34,181 nucleotides of DNA from Anaerolineaceae bacterium UBA3924 (lineage in GTDB: Bacteria > Chloroflexota > Anaerolineae > Anaerolineales > Anaerolineaceae). The translations under genes were made by a program, and so were the position numbers. The notes under the pieces were generated by a model, which was not told the DNA's origin, searched no databases, and saw nothing but the letters and a program-made list of their open reading frames with translations. The stretch covers positions 2,377 through 36,557 of the forward strand of contig DGEO01000040.1 in assembly GCA_002385985.1 (NCBI GenBank). Reading direction: 5' to 3'. Below are positions 24,325 to 32,212 of the stretch, one piece after another; position 1 is the first letter of the stretch; every line of letters begins with the position of its first letter.

Positions 24325-25257
24325 ATGGTTAGCTTGAAAGGCAAAGACATTCTGGACGGCGCGCAGTTCAGCCGCGAAGAGATCGACCTGATTATGGAAG
24401 TGGCCAAGGATTTCAAGAAGAAACTGGCCGAAAAACCCGGCGGGCTGGACCTGCTGCGCGGTTACGTGATGGCTGCCCTGTTCTTCGAGCCCTCCACCCG
24501 CACCCGCCTGTCCTTCGAGACCGCCATGCACCGCCTGGGCGGCTCCGTGATCGGCTTCTCCTCCGCCGAGTCCACCTCCATCTCCAAGGGTGAGACCCTG
24601 GAAGACACCATCCGCACCGTCGACCAGTACGTCGACCTGTTCGCCATGCGCCACCCGGCCATCGGCTCGGCCAAACGTGCCGCCGAAGTGGCCACCCACC
24701 CGGTCCTCAACGGCGGTGACGGCGCCGGCCAGCACCCCACCCAGGCCCTGCTCGACCTGTTCACCATCTACAACGAGTGCGGCAAGGTGGACGGCGCCAC
24801 CATCGTCCTGTGCGGTGACCTGAAGAACGGCCGCACCGTGCATTCCGGCGTGGACATTTACAAGCACTTCGACACCAAGCTGGTCTTCGTGGCCCCCGAG
24901 CAGCTGGCCATGCCCCGCGAAATCGTCGAGAAGCTGCGCGCTCAGGGCAAGACCGTGGTCGAGACCACCAGCCTGGAAGACGCCATCAAAGACGCCGACA
25001 TCCTCTACATGACCCGCATCCAGAAGGAACGCTTCGCGGACGTGGCCGAGTACGAGCGCCTCAAGGGCTCCTACATCCTCACCCGCGAGATGATCGAGCG
25101 GCTGAACCCGAACCTGACCGTCATGCACCCGCTGCCGCGCGTCAACGAAATCACCACCGACGTGGACGACCTGCCCGGCGCTGCCTTCTTCCGCCAGGCC
25201 GGCAACGGTGTCTACGTCCGCATGGCCCTGATTGCCCTGGTTCTCGGGGTTATCTAG
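24325..25257 (+). CDS. pyrB: Aspartate carbamoyltransferase catalytic chain
   Basis: The 310-residue protein has all marks of a catalytic trimer-forming carbamoyltransferase: carbamoyl-phosphate loop FFEPSTRTRLSFETA (S57-T60), KGETLEDT, GDGAGQHPTQALLDL, CGDLKNGRTVHS, and MHPLPRVNEI, where HPLPR (H268 onward) identifies the aspartate rather than the ornithine enzyme (which has HCLP). It joins carbamoyl phosphate and aspartate in pyrimidine synthesis. AGGAG lies before the ATG. No regulatory pyrI and no other pyr gene lies next to it. Instead the following gene is a hydantoinase, after a terminator. A role outside pyrimidine synthesis is possible but not shown. Confidence 0.92.
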   Translation: MVSLKGKDILDGAQFSREEIDLIMEVAKDFKKKLAEKPGGLDLLRGYVMAALFFEPSTRTRLSFETAMHRLGGSVIGFSSAESTSISKGETLEDTIRTVDQYVDLFAMRHPAIGSAKRAAEVATHPVLNGGDGAGQHPTQALLDLFTIYNECGKVDGATIVLCGDLKNGRTVHSGVDIYKHFDTKLVFVAPEQLAMPREIVEKLRAQGKTVVETTSLEDAIKDADILYMTRIQKERFADVAEYERLKGSYILTREMIERLNPNLTVMHPLPRVNEITTDVDDLPGAAFFRQAGNGVYVRMALIALVLGVI

Positions 25258-25275
25258 TCCATCCCTGGCTTTTCA

Positions 25276-25317
25276 GGCGGGACAGCCGCGCAAGCGGTGT
25301 CCCGCCGTCCCTTTTTT
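25276..25317 (+). terminator. Rho-independent terminator after pyrB
   Basis: A GC-rich hairpin with a one-base bulge (about 25276-25306) is followed by six T's (25312-25317). It ends only 18 bases before the hydantoinase ATG, so the T-run lies next to that gene's AAAGGAG ribosome site. Either read-through or an attenuation mechanism is needed for hydantoinase expression, unless a promoter lies inside the hairpin region. Confidence 0.8.
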
Positions 25318-25335
25318 CAGCAGAAAGGAGCCGTT

Positions 25336-26700
25336 ATGTCAGAACAGTTTGACCTCCTTTTCAAGAACGGGCTGCTGATCACCGGGTCGGGCATCCAGCG
25401 GGCGGATCTGGGCGTACGCGGCGAGAAAATCACCGCCATCGCTCCGGATCTGCCGGTTGAAAACGCCCGGCGCGTCATCGACGCCCGCGGCAAGTACATC
25501 TTCCCCGGCACCATCGATGTGCACGTGCACCCGGTCTACGAAGATAACGTGGAAGACTGCTCGCGCATCGCCGCTTACGGCGGCACCACCTCCGTGCTGC
25601 ACTTCGCCTACGCCAAACAGGGCGACAGCCTGCTGCAGAAGGTGACCGAGATGATCGAGGACGGCCAGGCCCATTCCCTGCTCGACTTCGGCGTGCACGG
25701 CGGTATCTGGGAAGCGGCCGTGCAGGTTCCCGAGATCGTCGAGACCATGAAGCTGGGTGTGACCACCTTCAAGTTCTTCATGACCTACCTGAAGCAGGGC
25801 TGGTACACCGACGACTACCAGCTGATCAAGGCCATGGACATCCTGGCCGAGCACGGCGGCATGGCCATGGTGCACGCGGAGAACGGCGGCGGCATCGACT
25901 ACCTGGAGGACAAGTACCTCAAGGGGCCCAACGCCCACGCGCGCTACTTCAACACCTCGCGCCCGGCGGCCTTTGAGGAAGAGGCCATCTTCCGCGCCGC
26001 CCGCCTGGCCGAAGTCTTCAAGACCCCGCTCTACATCCCGCATGTGACCGCCGCCCGTGCGGTTCGCGCCATCCGCCTGGCGATGGAAGACGGCCTGCGC
26101 ATCTTCGGCGAGACCTGCCCGCAGTACCTGACCCTGACCCAGAAGATCATCGACGAGCGCGGCGCGCTGGCCAAGATCGGCCCGCCCATCCGCACCCAGG
26201 AAGACCAGGACGCCCTCTGGCAGGGCCTCAAGGACGGCATCCTCAACGTGGTTGCCTCGGACCATGCCGCCAAGAAGAAGGACGTCAACGGCGACTTCCT
26301 GATGCAGGGCTTCGGCTCGCCCCAGGTCGAGACGCTGATGCCCATCACCTACGATGCGGCCATCAACACCGGCCGGCTGAGCCTGGTGCGCCTGGCCCAG
26401 GTGCTGTCCGAGAACCCGGCCCGCATCTTCGGCCTGTACCCGCGCAAGGGCACGCTGCAGGTCGGCTCCGACGCCGATATCGTCGTCTACGACCCGTGCC
26501 GCGAGTACACCATCACCGCCGAAAACCAGCACTCCAAAGTTGGCTACACCCTGTACGAGAACCGCAAGGTGCTCGGCTGGCCGGAGATGAGCTTCCAGCG
26601 CGGCCGCCCGGTGCTCGAGAACGGCGAGATCGTCGCCGAGCCGGGCTGCGGCCAGTTCATGCCCACCACCGGCGAGCGGCTGGACCCGGTTGTGGTCTAG
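25336..26700 (+). CDS. Hydantoinase/dihydropyrimidinase
   Basis: The 454-residue amidohydrolase opens cyclic ureides such as 5-substituted hydantoins or dihydropyrimidines to N-carbamoyl acids. The two-metal site is complete: H63 and H65 in DVHVHP, the carbamylated lysine K146 in TTFKFFMTYLK, H180 in VHAENG, H236 in IPHVTAA and D309 in SDHAAK. The C-terminal part (ARIFGLYPRKGTLQVGSDADIVVYDP) matches the dihydropyrimidinase/D-hydantoinase subfamily, not dihydroorotase. I start at ATG 25336 after AAAGGAG, as the open frame further upstream runs through the terminator. The hydantoin racemase at 18492 could supply the right stereoisomer. No N-carbamoylase is visible. A perfect terminator follows. 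Confidence 0.9.
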   Translation: MSEQFDLLFKNGLLITGSGIQRADLGVRGEKITAIAPDLPVENARRVIDARGKYIFPGTIDVHVHPVYEDNVEDCSRIAAYGGTTSVLHFAYAKQGDSLLQKVTEMIEDGQAHSLLDFGVHGGIWEAAVQVPEIVETMKLGVTTFKFFMTYLKQGWYTDDYQLIKAMDILAEHGGMAMVHAENGGGIDYLEDKYLKGPNAHARYFNTSRPAAFEEEAIFRAARLAEVFKTPLYIPHVTAARAVRAIRLAMEDGLRIFGETCPQYLTLTQKIIDERGALAKIGPPIRTQEDQDALWQGLKDGILNVVASDHAAKKKDVNGDFLMQGFGSPQVETLMPITYDAAINTGRLSLVRLAQVLSENPARIFGLYPRKGTLQVGSDADIVVYDPCREYTITAENQHSKVGYTLYENRKVLGWPEMSFQRGRPVLENGEIVAEPGCGQFMPTTGERLDPVVV

Positions 26701-26735
26701 TCCGGTTCCGCGGTTTTGCTTTATGGCTGAACGCC

Positions 26736-26770
26736 AGGGCCCTGACGGTGCACCCTCAGGGCCCTTTTTT
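26736..26770 (+). terminator. Rho-independent terminator after hydantoinase gene
   Basis: Ten-base perfect arms AGGGCCCTGA (26736-26745) and TCAGGGCCCT (26756-26765) flank a 10-base loop, and the right arm runs into six T's (26765-26770). The following 113 bases to larB should hold the lar promoter. I see no clear -35/-10 pair there. Confidence 0.88.
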
Positions 26771-26883
26771 CATCCTCCCGCCCTGGCTGCCCCTGAAATT
26801 TCGCGGTGGCGCGGAAGGCGAATCTGTGGTATTTTTCAACCCCCGGCCCCGCCGGCCCATCATTATCCATAGGACGAGGTAGC

Positions 26884-27654
26884 ATGGATCAAGAAGAACT
26901 GCGCGCCCTGCTGGACGGCCTGAGCCAGGGCGAGCACACGGTCGACGATGTCTTGCAGCGGTTGAAGGCCCTGCCCTTTGAGAGCCTGGACGGCTTCGCT
27001 CACCTGGATCACCACCGCGCGCTGCGCACCGGCTTCCCCGAGGTGATCTTCGCCCAGAACAAATCCCCCGACCACGTGGCCGAAATCTTCCAGCGGCTGC
27101 AGCAGCGCAGCAAACAGGTGCTGGCCACCCGGGTCACCCCGGAAATGTACGCGCTCATCCAGCCGCGCCTGCCTGAAGCCACCTATCACCCCACCGCCCG
27201 CGCCCTGTACCTGGACCGCGAACCGGACCGCAAGAAGCGCCCCGGCGTGCTGGTGGTTTCCGCCGGAACGGCCGACCTGCCCGCCGCCGAAGAGGCCGCC
27301 CTGACCGCCAGCCTGATGGGCCATCAGGTGGAGTGCATCTACGACGTGGGCGTCTCGGGGCTGCACCGGCTCCTGGCCCACCTGCCCGCCCTGCAGAAGG
27401 CGCGGGTGATCGTGGTCGCCGCCGGCATGGAAGGCGCGCTGCCCAGCGTGGTCGCCGGGCTGGTTTCCTGCCCGGTGATCGCCCTGCCCACCAGCGTGGG
27501 CTACGGGGCCAGCTTTGGCGGCCTGGCCGCCCTGCTGGCCATGCTCAACTCCTGCGCGGCCGGCGTGGCGGTGGTCAACATCGACAACGGCTTCGGCGCC
27601 GGCTGCCTGGCGGCCCGCATCAACGCTCTGGCAGGTGAGCATGAGCACGCTTGA
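26884..27654 (+). CDS. larB: LarB, pyridinium-3,5-biscarboxylic acid mononucleotide synthase
   Basis: The 256-residue protein carboxylates and hydrolyses nicotinic-acid adenine dinucleotide in the first step of nickel-pincer nucleotide (NPN) cofactor synthesis. The C-terminal half is the PurE-like AIR-carboxylase domain: VLVVSAGTADLPAAEEAALTA, VIVVAAGMEGALPSVVAGLV and LLAMLNSCAAGVAVVNIDNGFGAG. C224 in NSCAAG corresponds to the substrate-binding cysteine of the Lactiplantibacillus enzyme. The ATG follows a GAGGT ribosome site. Longer frames upstream lack one. It overlaps larE by 14 bases. Confidence 0.93.
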   Translation: MDQEELRALLDGLSQGEHTVDDVLQRLKALPFESLDGFAHLDHHRALRTGFPEVIFAQNKSPDHVAEIFQRLQQRSKQVLATRVTPEMYALIQPRLPEATYHPTARALYLDREPDRKKRPGVLVVSAGTADLPAAEEAALTASLMGHQVECIYDVGVSGLHRLLAHLPALQKARVIVVAAGMEGALPSVVAGLVSCPVIALPTSVGYGASFGGLAALLAMLNSCAAGVAVVNIDNGFGAGCLAARINALAGEHEHA

Positions 27655-28495
27655 GACTGCCCGGGCCAAAATCGCCGCCGCCGGCCTGCCCGCCGAACTG
27701 GAAGCCAAATGGCAGGCCCTGCTGGACGGGCTGAGCGCCCTTCCCTCCGCACTGGTGGCCTATTCCGGCGGGGTGGACAGCGGCTTTCTGGCTTACGCCG
27801 CCTCTCTGGCCCTGCCCGGGCGGGTGCTGGCCGTCACCGCCATCTCGCCCTTCGACCCGCCCGGCGCGGACCTGGCGGCTGCCGGATTCGCCGCCCGGCA
27901 CAACATCGCCCACCTGTCCCTGCCGATCAACCCCCTGGGGAACCCGGCTGTGGCAGGCAACCCGCCCGACCGCTGCTACCACTGCAAGCTGGCCATACTG
28001 ACCGCCCTGTGGAACCTGGCCCGGGCGCGCGGCTGCGCTGTGGTGATCGAAGGCCAGAACGCCGACGACGCCGGTGATTACCGCCCCGGCCGCCGCGCCG
28101 TGGCCGAAACCGGCACGCTCAGCCCGCTGGCCGCCACCGGGCTGACCAAGCCTGAAATCCGCCGCCTGGCCCGCGCGCTGGGGCTTTCCATCTGGGACCG
28201 GCCCTCCAGCCCCTGCCTGGCCACCCGCATCCCCTACGGCACGACCATCACCCGGCCCATGCTGGAGCAAATCGCCCGGGCTGAAACCTACCTGCACACG
28301 CGCGGCTTTCCGATCGTGCGGGTGCGCTGGCACGGCGACACCGCCCGCATCGAAGTCCCCCCGGACCGGCTGGCCGAGCTGCTGGAAGGGCGCGAGCAGC
28401 TGGTGGCGGTCTTCAAGCAGCTGGGCTTCCACTATGTGACCCTGGACCTGCAGGGCTACCGCACCGGCTCCATGAACGAAGGATTGTCTCAATGA
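27641..28495 (+). CDS. larE: LarE, ATP-dependent sulfur transferase
   Basis: The 284-residue protein adenylates and thiolates the LarB product. The PP-loop ATP site is AYSGGVDSGFLAY (near residues 40-52), a NPPDRCYHCK segment holds C112 and C115, and the sulfur-donor cysteine is C192 in SSPCLATR, equivalent to the sacrificial C176 of the studied enzyme. Having the single cysteine there, and not a three-cysteine set at that site, points to the self-sacrificing type, though C112/C115 leave room for another mechanism. The start at ATG 27641 lies inside the end of larB after CAGGTGA. The frame further upstream is the out-of-frame body of larB. The stop overlaps larC (ATGA). Confidence 0.92.
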   Translation: MSTLETARAKIAAAGLPAELEAKWQALLDGLSALPSALVAYSGGVDSGFLAYAASLALPGRVLAVTAISPFDPPGADLAAAGFAARHNIAHLSLPINPLGNPAVAGNPPDRCYHCKLAILTALWNLARARGCAVVIEGQNADDAGDYRPGRRAVAETGTLSPLAATGLTKPEIRRLARALGLSIWDRPSSPCLATRIPYGTTITRPMLEQIARAETYLHTRGFPIVRVRWHGDTARIEVPPDRLAELLEGREQLVAVFKQLGFHYVTLDLQGYRTGSMNEGLSQ

Positions 28496-29712
28496 CCCTG
28501 CTGTACTGCGACTGTTTTTCCGGCATCAGCGGCGACATGTTCCTGGGCGCCCTGCTGGACGCCGGATTGCCGCTCGAGCATCTGGAAGCGCGCTTCCGCC
28601 AGCTGGGGCTGCCCGAGTTCGCGGGCGTGAGCGCCCGAAGGGTGCAGAAAGGCGCCCTGGCGGCCACCCTGCTCGAGCTGCATCTGCACGAACACGGGCA
28701 TGATCACACTCACTCGCACGATCATGAACATGAGCATGGCCATGATCACGACCATGACCGCAGCTATGCAGACATCCGCGCCCTGATCGAGACCAGCGCG
28801 CTGCCCGCGCGGGTGAAGGAGCTCAGCCTGGCCGTCTTTCAGAAGCTGGCCGAGGCCGAGGCGCGCGTGCACGGCACCACGCCCGAGCAGGTGCACTTCC
28901 ACGAGGTCGGCGCGGCCGATTCCATTCTGGACATTGTCGGGGCCGCAGCCGGTTTGGAGTATTTTGGCGTGGAGAAGGTCTATTCCTCGCCCCTGCCGCT
29001 GGGCAGCGGGACGGTGGACACCCGCCACGGCCGGCTGCCCGTCCCGGCCCCGGCCACGCTCGAACTGCTCACCGCCGCCGGCGCGCCGGTGATCCCCTCC
29101 CCGGCCCGCTGCGAGCTGGTCACCCCCACCGGCGCAGCCCTGCTGGCCGCCCTGGCCGGGTTTACCCAGCCCGCCATGCGCCTGGTTCGCACCGGCACCG
29201 GCGCGGGGCGGCGCGACCTGGAGTGGCCCAACGTGATGCGCGTGCTGCTGGGCGAGGCGGACGCAGCCGCCGGCAGCCACGTGGAAATTGAGACCAACAT
29301 CGACGACATGAACCCGCAGGTCTACGGCGCTGTCATGGCCCGCCTGTTCCAGGCCGGGGCGCTGGACGTGTACCTGACCCCCATCACCATGAAGAAGCTG
29401 CGCCCGGCGGTACGCCTGTCGGTCATCGCCCGCCGCGAGGACGAAGAGCGGCTGTGCGCCCTGCTGCTGGCCGAAACCAGCACGCTGGGTGTGCGCGTCA
29501 CCCCGCTGCGCCGCCACGAAGCCTGCCGGGAGATGCGCACCATCGACACGCCCTACGGCCCGGTGCGGGTCAAGCTCAAGCTGCTCGAAGGCCGCCCGGT
29601 GCAGGCCGCGCCCGAGTACGACGACTGCGCCCGCATCGCCGAAGAGCATCGCCTGCCGGTGCTGCAGGTGCTCCGCGAGGTCGAAGCGCTGGCTGCCGCG
29701 CTGATACGCTGA
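28492..29712 (+). CDS. larC: LarC, nickel-inserting cyclometallase
   Basis: The 406-residue protein inserts nickel into the pincer nucleotide with CTP as co-substrate. The start LLYCDCFSGISGDMFLGALLDAG is the LarC hallmark. Residues about 64-89 are a histidine-rich stretch with 13 His among 26 residues, a probable nickel-binding store. HFHEVGAADSILDIVGAAAGL (roughly 136-156), NIDDMNPQVYGAVMARLFQAG and KKLRPAVRLSVIAR complete the family pattern. In L. plantarum larC is read as two frames joined by a programmed frameshift. Here one continuous frame covers the whole protein. The unit larB-larE-larC has no larA (lactate racemase) beside it. Confidence 0.95.
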   Translation: MTLLYCDCFSGISGDMFLGALLDAGLPLEHLEARFRQLGLPEFAGVSARRVQKGALAATLLELHLHEHGHDHTHSHDHEHEHGHDHDHDRSYADIRALIETSALPARVKELSLAVFQKLAEAEARVHGTTPEQVHFHEVGAADSILDIVGAAAGLEYFGVEKVYSSPLPLGSGTVDTRHGRLPVPAPATLELLTAAGAPVIPSPARCELVTPTGAALLAALAGFTQPAMRLVRTGTGAGRRDLEWPNVMRVLLGEADAAAGSHVEIETNIDDMNPQVYGAVMARLFQAGALDVYLTPITMKKLRPAVRLSVIARREDEERLCALLLAETSTLGVRVTPLRRHEACREMRTIDTPYGPVRVKLKLLEGRPVQAAPEYDDCARIAEEHRLPVLQVLREVEALAAALIR

Positions 29713-29719
29713 GAAAAAA

Positions 29720-29740
29720 GCCCGGGCTTTCCGCCCGGGC
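29720..29740. terminator. Bidirectional terminator between larC and the LDH2 gene
   Basis: Eight-base arms GCCCGGGC (29720-29727 and 29733-29740) enclose TTTCC. On the minus strand the stem is followed by six T's (the A-run at 29714-29719). On the plus strand it is followed by CTCTTCT. It lies 7 bases after the larC stop and 10 bases from the minus-strand stop, so it should end both converging transcripts. Confidence 0.8.
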
Positions 29741-29750
29741 CTCTTCTATC

Positions 29751-30806
29751 CTATAACGGGCACTCGAACCCGATTTCAGCACACAGCGCGCGCACCCGTT
29801 CGACCGTCGAAACGGCCACCGGGATGCCCTCACGCAAGCGCTGCTCCATGCGGCGCAGCTCCAGCTCGCCGGGCAGCAGGATCTCCGCGCCCGGCTGGAT
29901 GGGCTCCGCGGCCTTGACCTGGGCAATCAGCTGCTCCAGGCGGGATTCAAACTCGTCGCGGGGCATGTAGGCCTCGATATCCAGCGCCAGCAGGCAGTGG
30001 CCCACGCCCAGGTCCTTGAGGTCAGCGTAGGCGTCCAGCCCGAATTTGGCCCCGCTCAGCACCCCGGCAATGGCGTCGGTCATGAAGCTCAGCCCGTAGC
30101 CCTTGAAGTCGCCGATGGGCAGCTGGGTGGCGCCCTCCAGCAGCTCAGCCGGGTCCGTGGTGCGCCGCCCGTCGCGGGTCAGCGCCCAGGTGATGGGCAC
30201 CTGCCGGCCTTCCTCATAGGCCCAGCGGATCATCCCCTGCCCGCTCATGGTCAGGGCCATGTCCAGCACCACCGGCGGCCCGTCGCGGCGGGGCACGGCG
30301 ATGCCCCAGGGATTGGTGCCCAGCACGGCCGTTTTCGCCCCCCAGGGAGCCATCTCCGGCCCGGCGTTGGTGAAGGCGATGCCAATCAGGCCCGCTTCGG
30401 CGGCCATGTTGGCGTAGTAGCCCGAGGTGCCGTAGTGGTTGGAGCGGCGCACCAGCACGCAGCCGATGCCGTAAGCGCGGGCCTTCTCGATGGCCTTGCG
30501 CATGGCCCGGGTTCCGGCAACAAAGCCCGACCCGCGGGCCGCGTCCAGCACGGCTGTGGCCGGCCGGTCGATCACAAAGCTCATCGGCGCATTGGGGACA
30601 ATGCCGCCTTCCAGCATCTGGCGCGTGTGGCGGAAGAGCTTTTCCAGCCCCTGTCCCTGTGCCGGGTACCAGCGCAGCGCGCCGCTGATCACCGCGTCGG
30701 CGTTGATGGCGGCATACTCCTCGCTTTCGCCCAGGGCCAGAAAGTAGTCGGTGACAAACTGCCGCAGGAACGGCTCGCTGTAACAGCGGTACTCCACCTC
30801 AGCCAC
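29751..30806 (-). CDS. LDH2/malate-sulfolactate dehydrogenase family protein
   Basis: The 351-residue protein belongs to the LDH2/MDH2 oxidoreductase family (AllD, YiaK, ComC type), which oxidises 2-hydroxy acids with NAD(P) and is unrelated to classical lactate dehydrogenase. The hallmark RRSNHYGTSGYYANMA contains the catalytic H124. GTNPWGIAVPRRDGPPVVLDMA forms the nucleotide-binding part, and IGDFKGYGLSFMTDAIAGVLSGAKFG is the conserved C-terminal core. Possible substrates are malate, sulfolactate, ureidoglycolate or 2,3-diketogulonate, and sequence alone does not decide. The start is GTG 30806 after AGGAGGA. Its stop faces larC over a bidirectional terminator. It is the last gene of a four-gene minus-strand unit. 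Confidence 0.88.
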   Translation of the reverse strand: MAEVEYRCYSEPFLRQFVTDYFLALGESEEYAAINADAVISGALRWYPAQGQGLEKLFRHTRQMLEGGIVPNAPMSFVIDRPATAVLDAARGSGFVAGTRAMRKAIEKARAYGIGCVLVRRSNHYGTSGYYANMAAEAGLIGIAFTNAGPEMAPWGAKTAVLGTNPWGIAVPRRDGPPVVLDMALTMSGQGMIRWAYEEGRQVPITWALTRDGRRTTDPAELLEGATQLPIGDFKGYGLSFMTDAIAGVLSGAKFGLDAYADLKDLGVGHCLLALDIEAYMPRDEFESRLEQLIAQVKAAEPIQPGAEILLPGELELRRMEQRLREGIPVAVSTVERVRALCAEIGFECPL

Positions 30807-30832
30807 TGCGTCCTCCTTGCTGCCAGGCCAGT

Positions 30833-32212
30833 TTATGCGCTCTTGCTGTACTCCCAGAGAATAGCCGCGGCGTACTTGATGCCCTGCACCAGCGTATCCA
30901 CGCCGATGTTCTCATTCGGCGCGTGCAGGTTGCAGTCCGGTGAAGCAAACCCGGTCAGCACGGTGGGCATCCAGACATGCTTGAGGATAGTGCCTTCCGC
31001 GCTCACCCCGTTGACCACCGGCGGCTTGCCGTAGACCAGCTCGGCCGCGCGGATGATCGCCTGGCTGATGTCCTCTTTGACGCTGATCTTGTAGGGCGGC
31101 TCGGGCATCTGCCGGCCGGCCAGGTTGATCTCGATGTGGGCAAAGCCGTGTTTGTCCAGGTGGCGGCGCAGCTTCGCCACCGCCTTATCCGGGTCGATCA
31201 GCGGCGGCAGGCGGAAGTCGATCTTGGCGCGCGCCTCGTTGGGCACGATCGTCTTGGAGCCCTCGCCGGTGTAGCCCGAGACCAGCCCGCAGATGTTGCA
31301 GGTCGGTTCGTAAGCCCGCGCCTTGAGCGCCTCGATGCCGTCGCGGCCCAGGGCGAACTCCTTCAGGCCCCATTCCTTCTTGAGCCCTTCCAGATCCACC
31401 CGGCGGGCGTTCTCTTCCAGCTGCTGCATCTCCTCTTCGCCCAGCTCCCACAGGTCCTCATACCAGTCCTCGATCAGGATATGGCGGTTCTCATCCACCA
31501 GGGTGTTGAGCGCTCGCACCAGATCCCAGGCCGGCTGGGGCACCAGAGGAGCGTTCAGGCTGTGGATGTCGCTGTTGGCCCCGCGGGCCACCAGCTCCAC
31601 GTACAGCACGCTCTTCAGGCCCAGGTCGATATCCGGCACCAGCTCGGAATGGTTCAGCCCGCCGTCCAGGCAGTGCATGGCGTCAGCGCGCAGCAGCTCG
31701 GGGTTGGCCTCAACGAACGGCCCCAGGTGCGGAGAGCCGATCTCTTCCTCGCCCTCGATGATGAACTTCATTCGCACCGGCAGACCGCCGCCGGCCTGCA
31801 GCCAGGCTTTGGCCGCCTTGACGAAGGCGATCACCCCGCCCTTGTTGTCGGTGGCGCCGCGGCCCCAGACACGACCCTCGGCCAGCACGCCCCCAAACGG
31901 CGGGTAGTTCCACTTTTCCAGCGGCTCGGGCGGCTGCACATCGTAGTGGGCGTAGGCCAGCATGGTCTTCGGGCTGCGCCCGGTCATGTCGCCGATCACC
32001 ACCGGCGGGCCGCCTGCCAGCGGGTAAGCAGTGGCGTCCAGCCCGTCAGCGTGCATCATTTCCACCACCAGGGCGGCGCATTCTTCCAGCCCCAGCTTCT
32101 GGGCGCTGACGGAGGGCTGCCGCACCAGGCGCTGCAGATCCGCCACAGCCTCTTCCTGGTGGGCGTCAATCCAGTCAAAAACTCGCTGCAGTTCTTCGGG
32201 AACAGATTTCAT
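30833..32212 (-). CDS. M20-family metallo-dipeptidase (CNDP-like)
   Basis: The 459-residue protein is a two-zinc peptidase of the M20/CNDP group. AYAHYDVQPPEPLEKW carries the first metal histidine and its aspartate, GRGATDNKGG the bridging aspartate, and IEGEEEIGSPHLGPF the catalytic glutamate. A later lid domain and CNLHAPNENIGVDTLVQG, with the final metal histidine, complete the set. It should hydrolyse short peptides in the cytoplasm. It is not of the N-carbamoylase type, which has a different metal motif order. AAGGAGAAG precedes the ATG, which overlaps the MFS stop by four bases. An associated peptide importer and peptidase pairing fits the neighbouring genes. Confidence 0.9.
   Translation of the reverse strand: MKSVPEELQRVFDWIDAHQEEAVADLQRLVRQPSVSAQKLGLEECAALVVEMMHADGLDATAYPLAGGPPVVIGDMTGRSPKTMLAYAHYDVQPPEPLEKWNYPPFGGVLAEGRVWGRGATDNKGGVIAFVKAAKAWLQAGGGLPVRMKFIIEGEEEIGSPHLGPFVEANPELLRADAMHCLDGGLNHSELVPDIDLGLKSVLYVELVARGANSDIHSLNAPLVPQPAWDLVRALNTLVDENRHILIEDWYEDLWELGEEEMQQLEENARRVDLEGLKKEWGLKEFALGRDGIEALKARAYEPTCNICGLVSGYTGEGSKTIVPNEARAKIDFRLPPLIDPDKAVAKLRRHLDKHGFAHIEINLAGRQMPEPPYKISVKEDISQAIIRAAELVYGKPPVVNGVSAEGTILKHVWMPTVLTGFASPDCNLHAPNENIGVDTLVQGIKYAAAILWEYSKSA

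Noticed and set aside
24325..25257. Ornithine carbamoyltransferase
   Set aside because: The HPLPR motif and lack of the ornithine HCLP loop identify the aspartate enzyme.
28492..29712. Programmed frameshift in larC
   Set aside because: The frame is continuous across the whole family length, so no frameshift is needed here.
30833..32212. N-carbamoyl-amino-acid hydrolase completing the hydantoin route
   Set aside because: It is an M20 protein, but motifs and length (HYDVQPPE, GRGATDNKGG, lid domain) are those of CNDP-like dipeptidases.
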